A DNA stretch of 64,000 bases from NCBI RefSeq assembly GCF_000004075.3, contig NC_026660.2:26849498-26913497 (forward strand). Direction: 5' to 3'. Made by a program: the position numbers and the translations under genes. Below the pieces are notes generated by a model. The model had not been told where the DNA came from, did no database searches, and worked only from the letters and a program-made list of their open reading frames with translations. The stretch comes from Cucumis sativus. Its lineage: Eukaryota; Streptophyta; Magnoliopsida; Cucurbitales; Cucurbitaceae. Within the stretch, counting starts at the first letter, position 1, and each line of letters opens with the position of its first letter. This document shows positions 1 through 11,500 of this stretch, in pieces.

Positions 1-882
1 AAAAGATGGATTGGGAGATGGTGGTCATCAAATTTGACTAATAAAAATGGGAAGCCCTTCCAAATCCAAACCCCAACAACTCCCTCTTTCCTTCCAACCC
101 ATTTCCAGGGACTTTTCAAAGGAAAAGTCTTCATATTCAAATTCAAATTAAAATCTCCCCATTCTAAATATTACAAAATGCGGGGAGTAGGTGAGCCTAA
201 ATACTTTTTTTATATTACATTTTTTAGAAGAATAAAATAAATAAGAGAAAATGGCGGCTAACCTAAGCTGCTCTCCTCGCCATCCTCTCCTTTCACTGCG
301 TTTTCTTCATCTACGCCTACACTATTGTATATACATGAAGAAGAAGATAAAAGTAAAATTAAACGTCATTAATAGGAAAATTTGGACTTAAAAAGTCATA
401 CCTATATCCCAACCTCAATTCTCCCATCTTATATTTCTATATACCAATGTGAATGAATTAGGTATATGCTTTTTATTCCATTCTTTTATATTCTTAATCT
501 CACGTGTGTGTTTGCTTTTTATTCAAATTGGTTTTTTTTTTTATCATGAAACATAGATTAATTAATTAGATTTTAAGTAGTAAAATCTATAAACCATTAT
601 TTTATGGTTATATGCTTCTTCTATTAGTAGTAATTAATCTAGCTAATAAACTTGTGTTAAAATTTATTAAGGAATCTAATAAATTTGAAGGAATAGAAAG
701 GATTGTGCTTTTCTTTGCTTTTATAAAAACAAAAAAGAGAAGAAAAAACAAACGATAATTTTGGGATAGTTTGTGGAATTTGTAAGCTTTTGAAAGTTGA
801 AGGGGGTTGATGGATCATGTGAAAACTGCGTCGTTTGGTTTGGTTTTTAGGGGAGATATTTTTGAAGGAAATATGAGCCTAT

Positions 883-918
883 GAGGCAGAGGCAGAGGCA
901 GAGGCAAAGGCAAAGGCA
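883..918. repeat. GAGGCA / AAGGCA hexamer tandem repeat
   Basis: About six consecutive 6-bp units occur, the first ones GAGGCA and the last ones AAGGCA. It is a short purine-rich minisatellite that runs directly into a CACGTG G-box. Confidence 0.8.
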
Positions 919-964
919 CGTGTCTCTCCTTCCCTTTCTTCTATTTTGTAACGTGGGGCACGTG
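917..964. promoter_or_regulatory. Pair of G-boxes (CACGTG)
   Basis: Perfect CACGTG palindromes lie at 917-922 and 959-964, 42 bp apart, with a further ACGTG core between them. G-boxes are binding sites for plant bZIP and bHLH factors. Pairs like this are typical of promoters, but no gene start is visible within several kilobases inside the window. It may serve a gene off the left edge or be non-functional. Confidence 0.4.
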
Positions 965-3683
965 ATCTCATCTCTCTATTAAAAAATAGTTGGAAGTTGG
1001 AAGCATGGTGCTTCAGTTTTCGTCTTTTCTATGTTGCTTCAAACGATTTTTTCAATTCGTCTTCGATTACATTATCACTTAATTTTGTTTAAAAAAATTT
1101 TAAGATTCCAAACCTATTAAGATTCCTTCGTGCCTTTCTATGGAGACTGCATAGTCATTTTTTCAAATCTTTAATGTTTTTTTTTCAATTTGTTTATTTT
1201 TATCAAATACTATATGATCCAAATTGTTAATTTAAATTTGATGTAAAATTAGGTAAAAGTTTGATATAACTATGTAAAGATAATCAAATTTCAAAATAAT
1301 AATAATAAAAGGTGAATTGTTTCGAATGGACTACACATAATTTGATGAATTTTATTATATTTTGTTATTTCTAACCGTTTTATAATATTGTATCTTTAAA
1401 ATTTTAAATGTTTTAAATTTAAAACGTCCATAAGTCAAAAGAGTAAACAAATTATTACAAAAAAATTTATGGATGATAAAAAAAATAATCAGAAACTCAT
1501 TGACAAGTTTGTGATGAGTTTGAATGAACAAGAGCTTAAAAAGATCATATGAAAGTTTGTTTCAAACAAAATGACAAACGAGCTTAATGTTGATCACAAA
1601 ATGTTGGATTAGAGGCGATATGGATTACAAATCCAATATATATCTTGATGGTAAGACTTGTAAATCAGATAGCAAAGTAGATAACCAAACAAGTTCATAA
1701 ACAATATCAACGTTAACACCCTATATTAAGTTTAAGTTGATGATAAAAATAAAAAACAAGAGAATGGTCTGTTTATTAGGTGTTCATCAACACCAAGAAA
1801 TTGCCAATAAACACACAAAATCCAATTATTGAAGGTGTGTATCTAGACAAGACGTCACAATTGAAATTAGTAAAATCACCATGATTAAAATATTGGTTAT
1901 TGTGGTAAGGTTTACATGAATTAGATGCAAACTAACTTAAATTTGTGGACAAGACAACTAATTAATATCAAGTTCAGAGATAGTCAAATACAACAATCCA
2001 TACTTATTACTCTCAATAAGATGAAGAGTCAAAGATTAATAGGTCTCTAGTTATATAGATAAATAGATACACACAAGTGTGTATCCATTAAAAACAAAAT
2101 TGAAAGTCCATAAATAATAGACGGTTGATAATCCTTTTAAAATTAAGTTTTAGTTTAATATAAAATTTGTTAGTCTGGAAGGATACTAAAGTGTGTTTAA
2201 AATAAATCATAGATCATTTCTAAAATAAAATCATAAACTTGCATAACTTTTACTATATATATATATTTTTAAAAGGTTGAGATGGAAAGAAAACGATATC
2301 GTTAAGATTTCAACCTCTATTTTTCAGTTAACTTTGCCTATTTCAACAATATAATTTTCGTCCTAAAAAATACAAAAATGTCAACCACTAGTACTATTAT
2401 TACAATGTTTATTTTGAGTTACTAAAATATAATGTACTAATACATTATCAAATACACGTTATTATAATGGTGTAGCCAATTTTCGAAAGAATGATGATGG
2501 TGATTGAAGAATGTTAACCACAACTTTAGTTGAAAGTTGAAATACATGCCACACTTTCAAAATCCTACTCGATAATTAAATCACCTAAATCAACTTAATA
2601 TTTATATTGATTAAAACGAAGTTTCATTACTTTAAATCAATAGTTACAATTTATTATAAATTTGTTAATGCACAACTAGGACATGTTTTATATATATATA
2701 GGTTTTTTTGCATATATTAGTTTGCTTGTTTTCTTTATTTAATGAAAAATTACCCACAAAGAAACTTGGCCCAATAATATGATGACATTTGTGTGCTAAA
2801 CTTTGTTTAAATATATAGTTTTATTCCTTTACGTACTTTTAAAGCTAAATTATACAAAATTCCCCTAATTTATATATATATATATATTTAAAATAAAATA
2901 ATATGATTAAACTTTAAATAAGAGTCGCAATAAAATATAAAACTTTTTTTTTAAAAAAAAAGTCAGAATAAAATATAAACCGAAACTTAGGTTCAAATAT
3001 ACAATCTTATCAAAATCGTAAGAACATTTTTGATAAATTCACAAGTTTTAACAATTTGTCCTATTTTTCACCTAAAATTGGACAAAAAAAAAGTTTAAAA
3101 AATTACAGTTGAGTCAGTTTTCTTTTAATTTTCTTCTACGTTATATTTGTAAAAATGAACTCCTAAGATATAGAAAAATGAAATATGGTACAATTTAAAA
3201 AACAAATGTTTCCATTGAAGTTGAAATGAACCTATTTGCAAAGACTAAATGGTCTAAAATTCTTTGATTTTATTTTTAACAAAACAAATAAAAGGTTATT
3301 ATTGACTAACGGATTATTAAAAATTAATTGTATTTTTATATGAGATTAAACATGTGTTTTTGGAAGTAATAGGACATTAAAGTTGGTTTTAGGTGTGGTA
3401 GGTTTTAAGGTATTTAAATGAGTGCCCCGCAGTCCCATTCTATGCCTACTTGTATTGTATAAAGTATAAACACATGTTGGTTGTTTATTATTCTTATTAT
3501 TGTTTAAACAAAGAGTTTATCGATTTAATTAATCATCTTACCTAACTTCGATAAGGAGGGGCCGATGTTTTGGTCTTAATTAATGAATTGATCGTTACCT
3601 ACTAATTGACCAATAAAATTACCTAATAATTACCAAATCAGCATTTTTCTAATTATTTTATCAAATATCCAAATCATTCACGA

Positions 3684-4282
3684 GGTGTTTGGGCGTGAGT
3701 TTGGAACAGGGGTTTTGGCATTTGAACCCAAACCCATACCCATGTTTGGACACTAGAATAAAATTTGTGAGATTAAGATTCCAAACACTTGAGTTAAACC
3801 CATATTCAAATACTTCAAGATCTTATCATTGATCAATGATCGTTGGCAACAAATGTTAGCAAACTTCACGATGATTGATCAATGGTCACAACAATCGATC
3901 GTCTTAACCATTGGCTTTGGATTATCTTGATCGTCGCCATGGATCATCTTTATCGTCGGTGACCAATCATCTTGATTGCAGGTGACCTATAACTTTAGAC
4001 GTTGCTGTTGTGGGGTAAACATCTTGATTGATAGCAACCAATCGTTACCATTAATTATTGATGTCATGCCTATTAACAAACGATCGTAGTGATGGTTAAA
4101 ATGATCAATAGTCTTGACCTTTAACAACTGATTGTCATGATGTCGATGACCAACTAATCATCTTAAAATTGACGATCGTTGACCGTATTCACCAAGGCTT
4201 CCTACAACTAAACACTATTCAAGCCCATGAATTAATTTTTTTTAATTCAATTTAAAAAATCCATCGACCAACTCTAAACACC
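3684..4282. mobile_element. Possible non-autonomous TIR element relic
   Basis: The segment starts with GGTGTTTGGG (3684-3693) and ends with CTAAACACC (4274-4282), which read as imperfect inverted termini. The interior is unusual: many degenerate, mutually inverted copies of words such as GATCATCTTGATCG, TGACCAATCATC and GATCGTTGACC fill 3830-4180. There is no coding capacity. I could not find a convincing target-site duplication, so the boundaries and the class (hAT-like ends are the nearest resemblance) are inference. Confidence 0.35.
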
Positions 4283-5671
4283 ACCCTTAGTGACCATTGT
4301 TGGTCGACCACTAGGTGTCATTTCTGATAACTCTGTCGACGAACTTCCTACCACCAACTTTTGCAACTGGTGCAAATTTTGAAAGATTAATAAAAAGAAT
4401 TTTTTGAAAAACTTTTTTTTGAGTGATTCCAAATATACCTTGAATTTAATCACAATAATATTTTTCAAAATACACATTTTTCATTCTTCTATTTCTTTTC
4501 TTCCGGTGTTTTTTTCTTCTAATAGCTGTTAGTATTAGACTTTTTTAAAAAAATTATCTATTTTCTCTTCTTTATTTAAAAATAATATTTTCTTCATTTT
4601 AGGAGATTTTTTGTTATATTTAATAAAAGATTAATAGATCGGTAATATAGTGAAAATTGTAAATATATATCACATATATACCATGGTTTACTTCTAGTTT
4701 AATAACATTTTCCACGTTTTTTTTGTAGTTAATTTAACTTGAAGACTTCTTTATTTGGATTGACATAAGAAAAAATATGTTTTTTTTAAAAGACTCATTG
4801 GTTTAAAATACATTGCATGTGTGTCATAGGAAGACAACCATAACTATGATTAAATGTACCTCTACTTGACTTTCATTTTTAAATAACATTTTTATTTATG
4901 CTTATTTTGAAACCTATAATTAGACCATTTTAATGTTGCTTAATTGAAACTTTCATAAACTCCATCAAATTACATATTTTTTTATATTTTATGAATACTT
5001 TGTAATATTTCTAATTAGACCATTCATATTAATATAACTGTAATCAAAGTTATTGTTATTAAATATCAAGATTTCTCATTTTTTACATTATTTTCATTAA
5101 AAGTCAGTATAGTCAAATAAATTGAAATTGAATTATATATACAAAATATGAATAAAAAAATCAATTAAAATTTTGATACAAAATAAGTTTGTGAAGGACG
5201 GTCAATAAAAAAAAATTAGAGTGTTTTAAATATATTTATTTAAAAAAATATTTCGAAAAAAGTTGAGCTTTTCCTGATCATTCAAGATAAGTTTTTGAAG
5301 TATATTTTAAATTATTTTTATAAAAAAATTTAAATAAAAGGAATATTTTTTAAAAAACAATTATTTTCTTAGATGTGTTAAACCATGAAAACAATATATT
5401 TGTAAAAGTTTGGAGAGAAAAGTTGATTGATAGTGAAAGAGTGTTTTGATCGTTAAACGTATGGAAGTTATGGAGCAATTTCATAGTTGTTAGTTTCTAT
5501 TGTCTTTGTGTTTCTATATCTCTCTCTTCTCCTTTTTTTTTAGATAATATATCTTTTGCTTTATTCTTCGTCACCTAACTGTCTAAAAAAAGGTCACTAT
5601 TTCTGTTTGTTGTCTCTCTCCTGCTTGCCCCGCTCATAACTCCTTTTCTTCCCAAACTACATTTGAACTCA

Positions 5672-5785
5672 TAAAATTTGTTAAAATATTTACAAATATA
5701 TTGTATAATAGCATACTATATCCCACAATCTATCTTTGAATATTATAGATTTTGATATTTTGTTATATTTGTAAATCTTTAGAGT
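5672..5785. mobile_element. Small MITE-like inverted-repeat relic
   Basis: The left side (TTAAAATATTTACAAATATA) and the inverted right side (ending TTATATTTGTAAATCTTT) match imperfectly over about 18 bp around a central AT-rich stretch. The terminal words resemble those of the better-preserved element at 44998-45180. No target duplication was identified. Confidence 0.35.
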
Positions 5786-6285
5786 GTGTTTACATTTTAC
5801 TAAAAGAGATTTATGTGATTTTAGGCATATATGTTTATCCTCAAACACACTTAAATTTGAAACCAATCCAAACATATTACTTGTTATTTTGCAATATTTG
5901 ATATGTTTTCTAATTGGTCGTTGAAATTATAAGAATATCGTTTTGGCCCCCAAAGTTTCACATCAAACCTTAAGAAGAAATAATAATAAGTGTAAGTGTT
6001 TCTTAACAATCGTAAAGGTTTTATTATATCACATATGTTATCTATATCCACGTGTAAATCCGAGAAAACAAAAGCAAGATTGTTTATACAATCAACAGTA
6101 GCATTCTTTTGCCCTGACAAACGTTTTTTTTTCTTTTTAAATCTTAAGTTGCATTATTTTGATTGATTGACTACTACTAAGAGTCATGAATTAGGACAGA
6201 GAACTGATGATGTGTTTGTGATTTGGTATTTAAAGAAAAAAGGATGAAGAATCAAGAACAGACGTTGATAAAGGTAAAAGGAGGC

Positions 6286-6339
6286 CGGGGCCCAAAGAAG
6301 CGGGCCAAGAAGGCCCAATACTTTGGACGCTGTTAGTTA
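6286..6339 (+). promoter_or_regulatory. Site II-type (GGCCCA) promoter cluster
   Basis: Three GGCCCA/GGGCC-type elements lie within about 50 bp (GGGGCCCAAAG, GCGGGCCAAG and AGGCCCAATA), roughly 230-280 bp upstream of the next gene's start. A telo-box-like AAACCCTAG follows at 6538-6546. In plants, site II (TCP-bound) elements with telo-boxes are typical of housekeeping genes and genes for organelle proteins, which fits the plastid-type product downstream. Confidence 0.5.
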
Positions 6340-6565
6340 TCAATAACAGTTTAAGGATTACAGTTATAGACTAGTAGATGGGATAAAACTCGCGCGTAAA
6401 TGATTGAATTAATCGGGGTTTTCCCTTCCTGTTGGAAGTCCGAGTCTTTCCCATTCCCGTGTGAAGTCAAATCTGTCTTCACTTCCATTTTCTATTCTGA
6501 AGGATGGACCTATGTCCCCCTTCCCATGTCTGAATACAAACCCTAGATTCTTGATCTCCAATACG

Positions 6566-8419
6566 ATGTCGCTTCCTTTCCAATCTCTTTCACTCACTTC
6601 ACCTTCACCTTCGTCTTCAACCTTCTGCTTTTCCACTTTCCTTTCTAGAAATCCCTGCGTGTCTCTTCCATTCCCCCCTAGCCGTTTCCCCAACACCCTG
6701 CATTTCCAAATTCTTGACTACAAGTTTCGAAGCCCTTTTAATTTTGGTTCCATCAATGCCCATCACTTCTGTCCTCGAGTTTCTACTTCTGGAGGAGTAG
6801 GTCGGAGACCCGGTGGTGTTGCTGATTTCGATATCGATTCTTTACTTTCAGCTACCGAGTTCTTTTGCCTTGTTGCGTCGTTGATCGGTTCTGTTGGTTT
6901 TGCTTTGAATTGCGCGAAAACAAGGTCTAAGAGCCTGTTCTTGGCGGTGTTTGGTGATGGGGTTCTCGTTGGCACGATTTTATTTCTGGTGGCTGGGGTT
7001 GCGATTGGTGCTTGGATTCGTAGGCGGCAGTGGAATCGAGTTTTTCGAGAGACAGCGAAGGGCGTGTTAGAGGTGAATTTGATGGAAAAGACTAACAAGC
7101 TTGAGGAGGATTTGAGGAGCTCGGCAACGCTAATTCGAGTTTTGTCGAGGCAGCTGGAGAAGTTAGGGATTAGGTTTAGAGTTACTCGAAAGGCTCTGAA
7201 GAAGCCCGTTGAGGAGGTAATTGTCTCAGAAATTTGAGGCTGTTTCTTTATTACTTAATCTTAAGATGATATTTAACAATGTAAATGATGGTCCCCTGCA
7301 GACACTAACATGGCACTGAAAAAGAAATTGAGTCACCATGGACGGTCAAATATTTTGAAACTTGCAAATCAAAGAAAATTTGTTTTTCTAAATAGCTTAA
7401 ATAATATAGAATTTAGCAAAAAATGCCTCGAAGAAAGACGATATCTGTATATAGTAATTTCGGTTGTAATTATTGATGAACTCCAATTTCTTGGAGATTT
7501 GGACAGACTTTGAAAAGTGAATGTTCTTAATATGGAAAAAATACAATGAGAGGATCTAGTACTGAAAACTGGCATTGAACTCCAACAAAACCCAAAAAGA
7601 TTTTTAGTCTTGGGAAGCTTAAAATCCTGAAACACATAAATGGGCTCTGAGTGATTGAATTGTATTGGAATCACATGGATGTGTGGTGGTGAAGAAAATT
7701 TACGTGCTGCAGGAAATTTGGTTACAGTGTGAAAAAACATGTTAAGAAGGTGAAAATGAACCTTAGGATGTGATCAAAGCAAACTTTTATCCTTTATAAC
7801 AAGGTTTAATAACTTTATGGCTTTCATTTTGCTAAGATGAGATGCTATTTCCCATAGCCTCTAAGTATTTATGACTTTATGAAGACTGCAGCTTTAGCTC
7901 AAAAGACTTCCGAGGCCACTCGAGCATTAGCAGTTCGGGGAGATATTTTGGAGAAGGAGCTTGCTGAAATCCAGAAGGTTTTACTAGCTATGCAGGTGCA
8001 TTGAATCTTCCATTCAACGTAAATTCAATGGTTTTAAGTTCTTTGAGGAGTGCAATAAGTGATCACAGATAAAGCATCGTGTATATGTGTTTATAAGTTA
8101 TAATTTGAAACCCAAAAGGATACAATAGAATGGAAGATAGAATAATATCAATTACTACGTTACTATGACCAAATATTGCGTATTCTACAAGATTCTTTTT
8201 CCTTCAATAGGAGTGCTCTGCATCAAATCTGATTTTGATTTCTTGTTTGATTGGGGATTGTAGGAACAACAACAAAAGCAACTCGACTTGATTCTAGCAA
8301 TAGGAAATTCAGGAAAGATGTGGGAAAGCAGACAGGAGCATAGTGGAGGACAAAGTCATGTTGGGAGGCATGATCTGATTGATGAACGCTTAAATCAAAA
8401 AGAAGTCCAGGACGTTTAA
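6566..8419 (+). CDS. Putative plastid membrane protein with C-terminal coiled coil
   Basis: Three exons give a 305-residue protein: 6566-7216, 7885-7995 and 8264-8419, all joined in phase 0 with GT-AG introns. The first ~70 residues are rich in Ser, Phe, Pro and Arg and poor in acidic residues, as in a chloroplast transit peptide. Two hydrophobic segments follow (about residues 97-116 and 123-151), then a charged, probably coiled-coil region (about 155-250) and a Gln-rich, polar tail. I chose the ATG at 6566 because it has A at -3 and the telo-box-like motif at 6538-6546 then falls in the leader. An upstream in-frame ATG at 6512 in a poor context would add 18 residues. I do not recognise a named family and assign no function. 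The 3' end of exon 3, including the stop codon, is duplicated in tandem immediately downstream. Confidence 0.75.
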
Positions 8420-8557
8420 GCTGTTTGAAGAAGCGAATGGATATAGCTTAGGATTCATGTTGGGAGGCATGATCTGATTGATGAACACTTAAATGGAAAG
8501 GAAGTCCAGGACGTTTGAGCTGTTTGAAGAAGCGAATGAATGATAGCTTAGGATTCT
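8356..8557 (+). repeat. 99-bp tandem duplication across the stop codon
   Basis: Copy 1 (8356-8454) contains the last ~21 codons of the upstream gene, its TAA stop and the first part of the 3' UTR. Copy 2 (8455 to about 8557) repeats it with a few substitutions and a small insertion (GAATGGATATAGC versus GAATGAATGATAGC). In copy 2 the equivalent codons stay open and end in TGA instead of TAA, so both stops are at the same relative place. Confidence 0.9.
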
Positions 8558-11500
8558 TTTGTTACAAAATAGGATGGTAGATGTTGCACAACGACAGAAT
8601 AGAAGAACGTGATGTAATTTTGTGGCAGTTTAAACTTTGGCACTTATCATGCTTGATACTTCTTGTCAGAAAAGATTTTGGGCTTGCATTATGTGCAATT
8701 TAACGGTACATGAACGTTGCATCGAGAGAAAGTGTAAAGCGGCAGGTGAATTGTAATGGGAGAAATGTATTTGTTATGATCATTGGGTTAACGTAATAAA
8801 CATTCTGCTTAACCATTTTAATTTTGATTTTCGTGGTTCAAATTCATATCCGCTTCCATCTTCTAAAGCTATTTGCTTCTGAAGTTCCCCTCACTTCCCC
8901 CGCGCCCCTAAGCATCATCCACTCCGCTCAACCGCTATAATTTTAGTTTCTCATTCTCGTCCATGTTGTCTGCGGGGCTACAGTAAATGCATAGTGTCAG
9001 CATGAGCGAGCACTATTCTTCCTGAATAACTGACGGTCTATTAACTCCAGTCGGTCTGCTTGAATGCAGTCCTTCATTTGACTTTATTTCCTCTATTTTT
9101 TTCTATCAAGTCAACAGGTTCAGTCGCATCTGAGCTTCTGTGGAATCAGTTCCGGGGGCTAACACGGGCAACGAGGACAACAATTCAAATGGAGAGACCT
9201 CAGGCTGGGAACGTGCAACTTGCTTTTTTCATGTTATGGAAGCTACGACATGCAACACTTGCCCGTATAAACCATACAATTTGGTAGCTACGGAAGGAAA
9301 GCTGGTGTTCAGACAGAGGCATGTAACAATCAAGTTCATCAGGTGCGGTTTATTGCTCTCTATTTGGCTTTTGAGAATTTAAAAGCAGTGAAACACGATC
9401 AAAGAAAAAGAATATTATCGAAATCGTAATATTGGCAGAAATAGAGTAGGGTTTGGACTTGGGAGGGTTTCGGTTCTGTTCATAAGGATGCAGTTTTATA
9501 ATGGTCTGATCAATAGCCTGTAAACTACATTATGATTTTTACCGAGGACTTAACAACTCTATGGCACCGGAACCATGCAGTCACAGGTACACTTTTCTAT
9601 ATAATTTTTTTTTATTTTCGTTGATTTACGGGAAAAAGGAAATGGTTAGGCCAAGAAAGTTCAGATGCAGAGAAAATTTCCTTTTTTCTGCTGAGTGCTG
9701 ACCGATTCACTGTTGAATCCCAAAAGAACTCAGAAAACAGTAATCATATTTATGTTGATTAGAGTTTAAAACGTTCATACTGAAAGATATTGGGTCTTTT
9801 TGCAAAAATAATAAATGTGAGGAATAAATTGAGATAGAAAATTCTTAAAAAGAAAATGTAGAACAAACAAATTAATTCTACATATGCAAAAAATGAACAA
9901 ACAAGTCAATTGTACATATGCAGAAAATAAAATTTTAAAGTAAGGTCAGTTTAGACACCCCCTCAGGGTAGTACATGATTATGAAAATCCCCATTTGGAC
10001 ACAAGAATATGCCTTAAGCCAAGCTTCTCAGGATTAGAGCTAACGGACTTACACGATTTGATGCCTCAATGATTTACTCACCATTTTTATTATGAAAATT
10101 CTTTCAACTCAAGAGAACTTCACCAGTCCTAAATCATCAACTTTCTCTTTGAGTTTGTCCTATTGATGTAGGGGAAAAACTCAATTCAAGATCAACTTAC
10201 AGCTCACATTGGCTGGCATACCTTGATTTAGTCAGATTATACTAATATTGCCTTTGCTTAGTCGTGTCTAGTAAATGAAATCTACTGGTCCTCTAAATGG
10301 GGGTGCAATCTCGCCTCTTGTTAGTTGCTTGGTTCAACTTACAATGTTCGTTGTTTGCCTATCATAACACAATCTCCTCAACTTGGCCTAAATGTCTACT
10401 TAACCTCCATTCTAGATGAGTTTCTTTGTCCTGCCAACTTTAGATACCAATGGCTAAATACCTCAATCACACACTTGACTTATTGATGGAGTTGATTCAA
10501 CAAATCCCACATTAATTCTTGTTTTACTTCCCAAACGACTCTTTCTACTTGTAGCTATTTATAATACTAGACCTCACACCTACAGGTAATGTTCGTAGCT
10601 TCTTTAATCGGAGTTATGGGATTAAGGTAATCATAGTGTTCTTGAAATAATTGTACCGTGGCTTGATTCTTCGCTTTATAGATAATATAAGATTTCCGCG
10701 ACTCACTCAAGATAATCCACAATCTTTGCAGCATAGAGGAAAGTTGTTTCAATAAACATCTCCCGGATATTAATTGAGCCCATTCAATGAACTTTTCTGG
10801 AATGCTATATTTGAATTTAATATCCATGAAGAATGCTTAATGAGTAAAACTTAATAGTTTTTCACTGCCCTGTTTATATAAAATTAAATCAATTGTTACC
10901 CCTAGAATTTAAGACTGGCATATTGACCTTAAATTTATTAGTTACAAACAAGCAAAGGTCAAATCTCATTTTAAGCACATGTTCGTGCCACTATGAAAAA
11001 CAATTCTAGAGTCTTGATATTCAGTTTGCTCTCTGATTAAAAGAAAATATATTTAAACCTTCCCCGTGAGCGTGAGGATAAGGGTTCAACTTTCAGAGTA
11101 AAGAGCCAAAATTCATTTCGGCAGGGGTCCCTTCCCTGAATTTCTTTCACACACCATGAAAAGAGTCTTTTGAAGTTGGAAAGCAAACAATACTTTCTTT
11201 TGTGTTTTCCTTTTCTGTGGCCGTCAGAATCAGAACGAGGGTCTAGAGTTTGAGTTTGCACACTGCGTCTCAGGCTCTTTTTCTTGGAGTTCGGTATAAT
11301 GTTGCGGAATGATCTGATGCATGATTGATAATTTAGTTGACTAATTGCCCTGTAAAAATAAACCAAGAGATCTGGAGTGACGATCGAGGAATGTGGCAGA
11401 TTATTTGCAACATTCTTTTCGCTTTTAACAAACAAACACTACTTATTCTAATATGTTACGTATCATTATATTATATTTAGGACCTTCTGATTTGGCAGTT

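Larger units (their letters stand above)
1..6260. other. Left intergenic region, no supported gene
   Basis: This is AT-rich DNA with many homopolymer runs and (TA)n stretches, for example around 2255-2270, 2688-2700 and 2873-2887. The only open frames are short, start on non-ATG codons or are of low complexity, and none resembles a known family. Positions 241-340 hold a locally less AT-rich, pyrimidine-rich patch that could be an untranslated exon or a transcript end of a gene off the left edge, but no coding sequence can be followed. Distinct sub-features (hexamer repeat, G-boxes, TIR-like relics) are listed separately. Confidence 0.6.

Noticed and set aside
6763-7098. 111-codon minus-strand frame inside exon 1 of the plastid-type gene
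   Set aside because: It is antisense to a well-supported exon; its Pro/Thr/Arg-rich composition is the mirror of the coding strand.
9140-9382. 80-codon frame with several Cys as a secreted cysteine-rich peptide
   Set aside because: There is no signal peptide, the Cys spacing matches no family I know, and it overlaps another open frame of similar length.
11037-11435. 132-codon minus-strand frame as a gene
   Set aside because: There is no recognisable domain, it starts in AT-rich DNA without a promoter-like element, and its composition fits chance.
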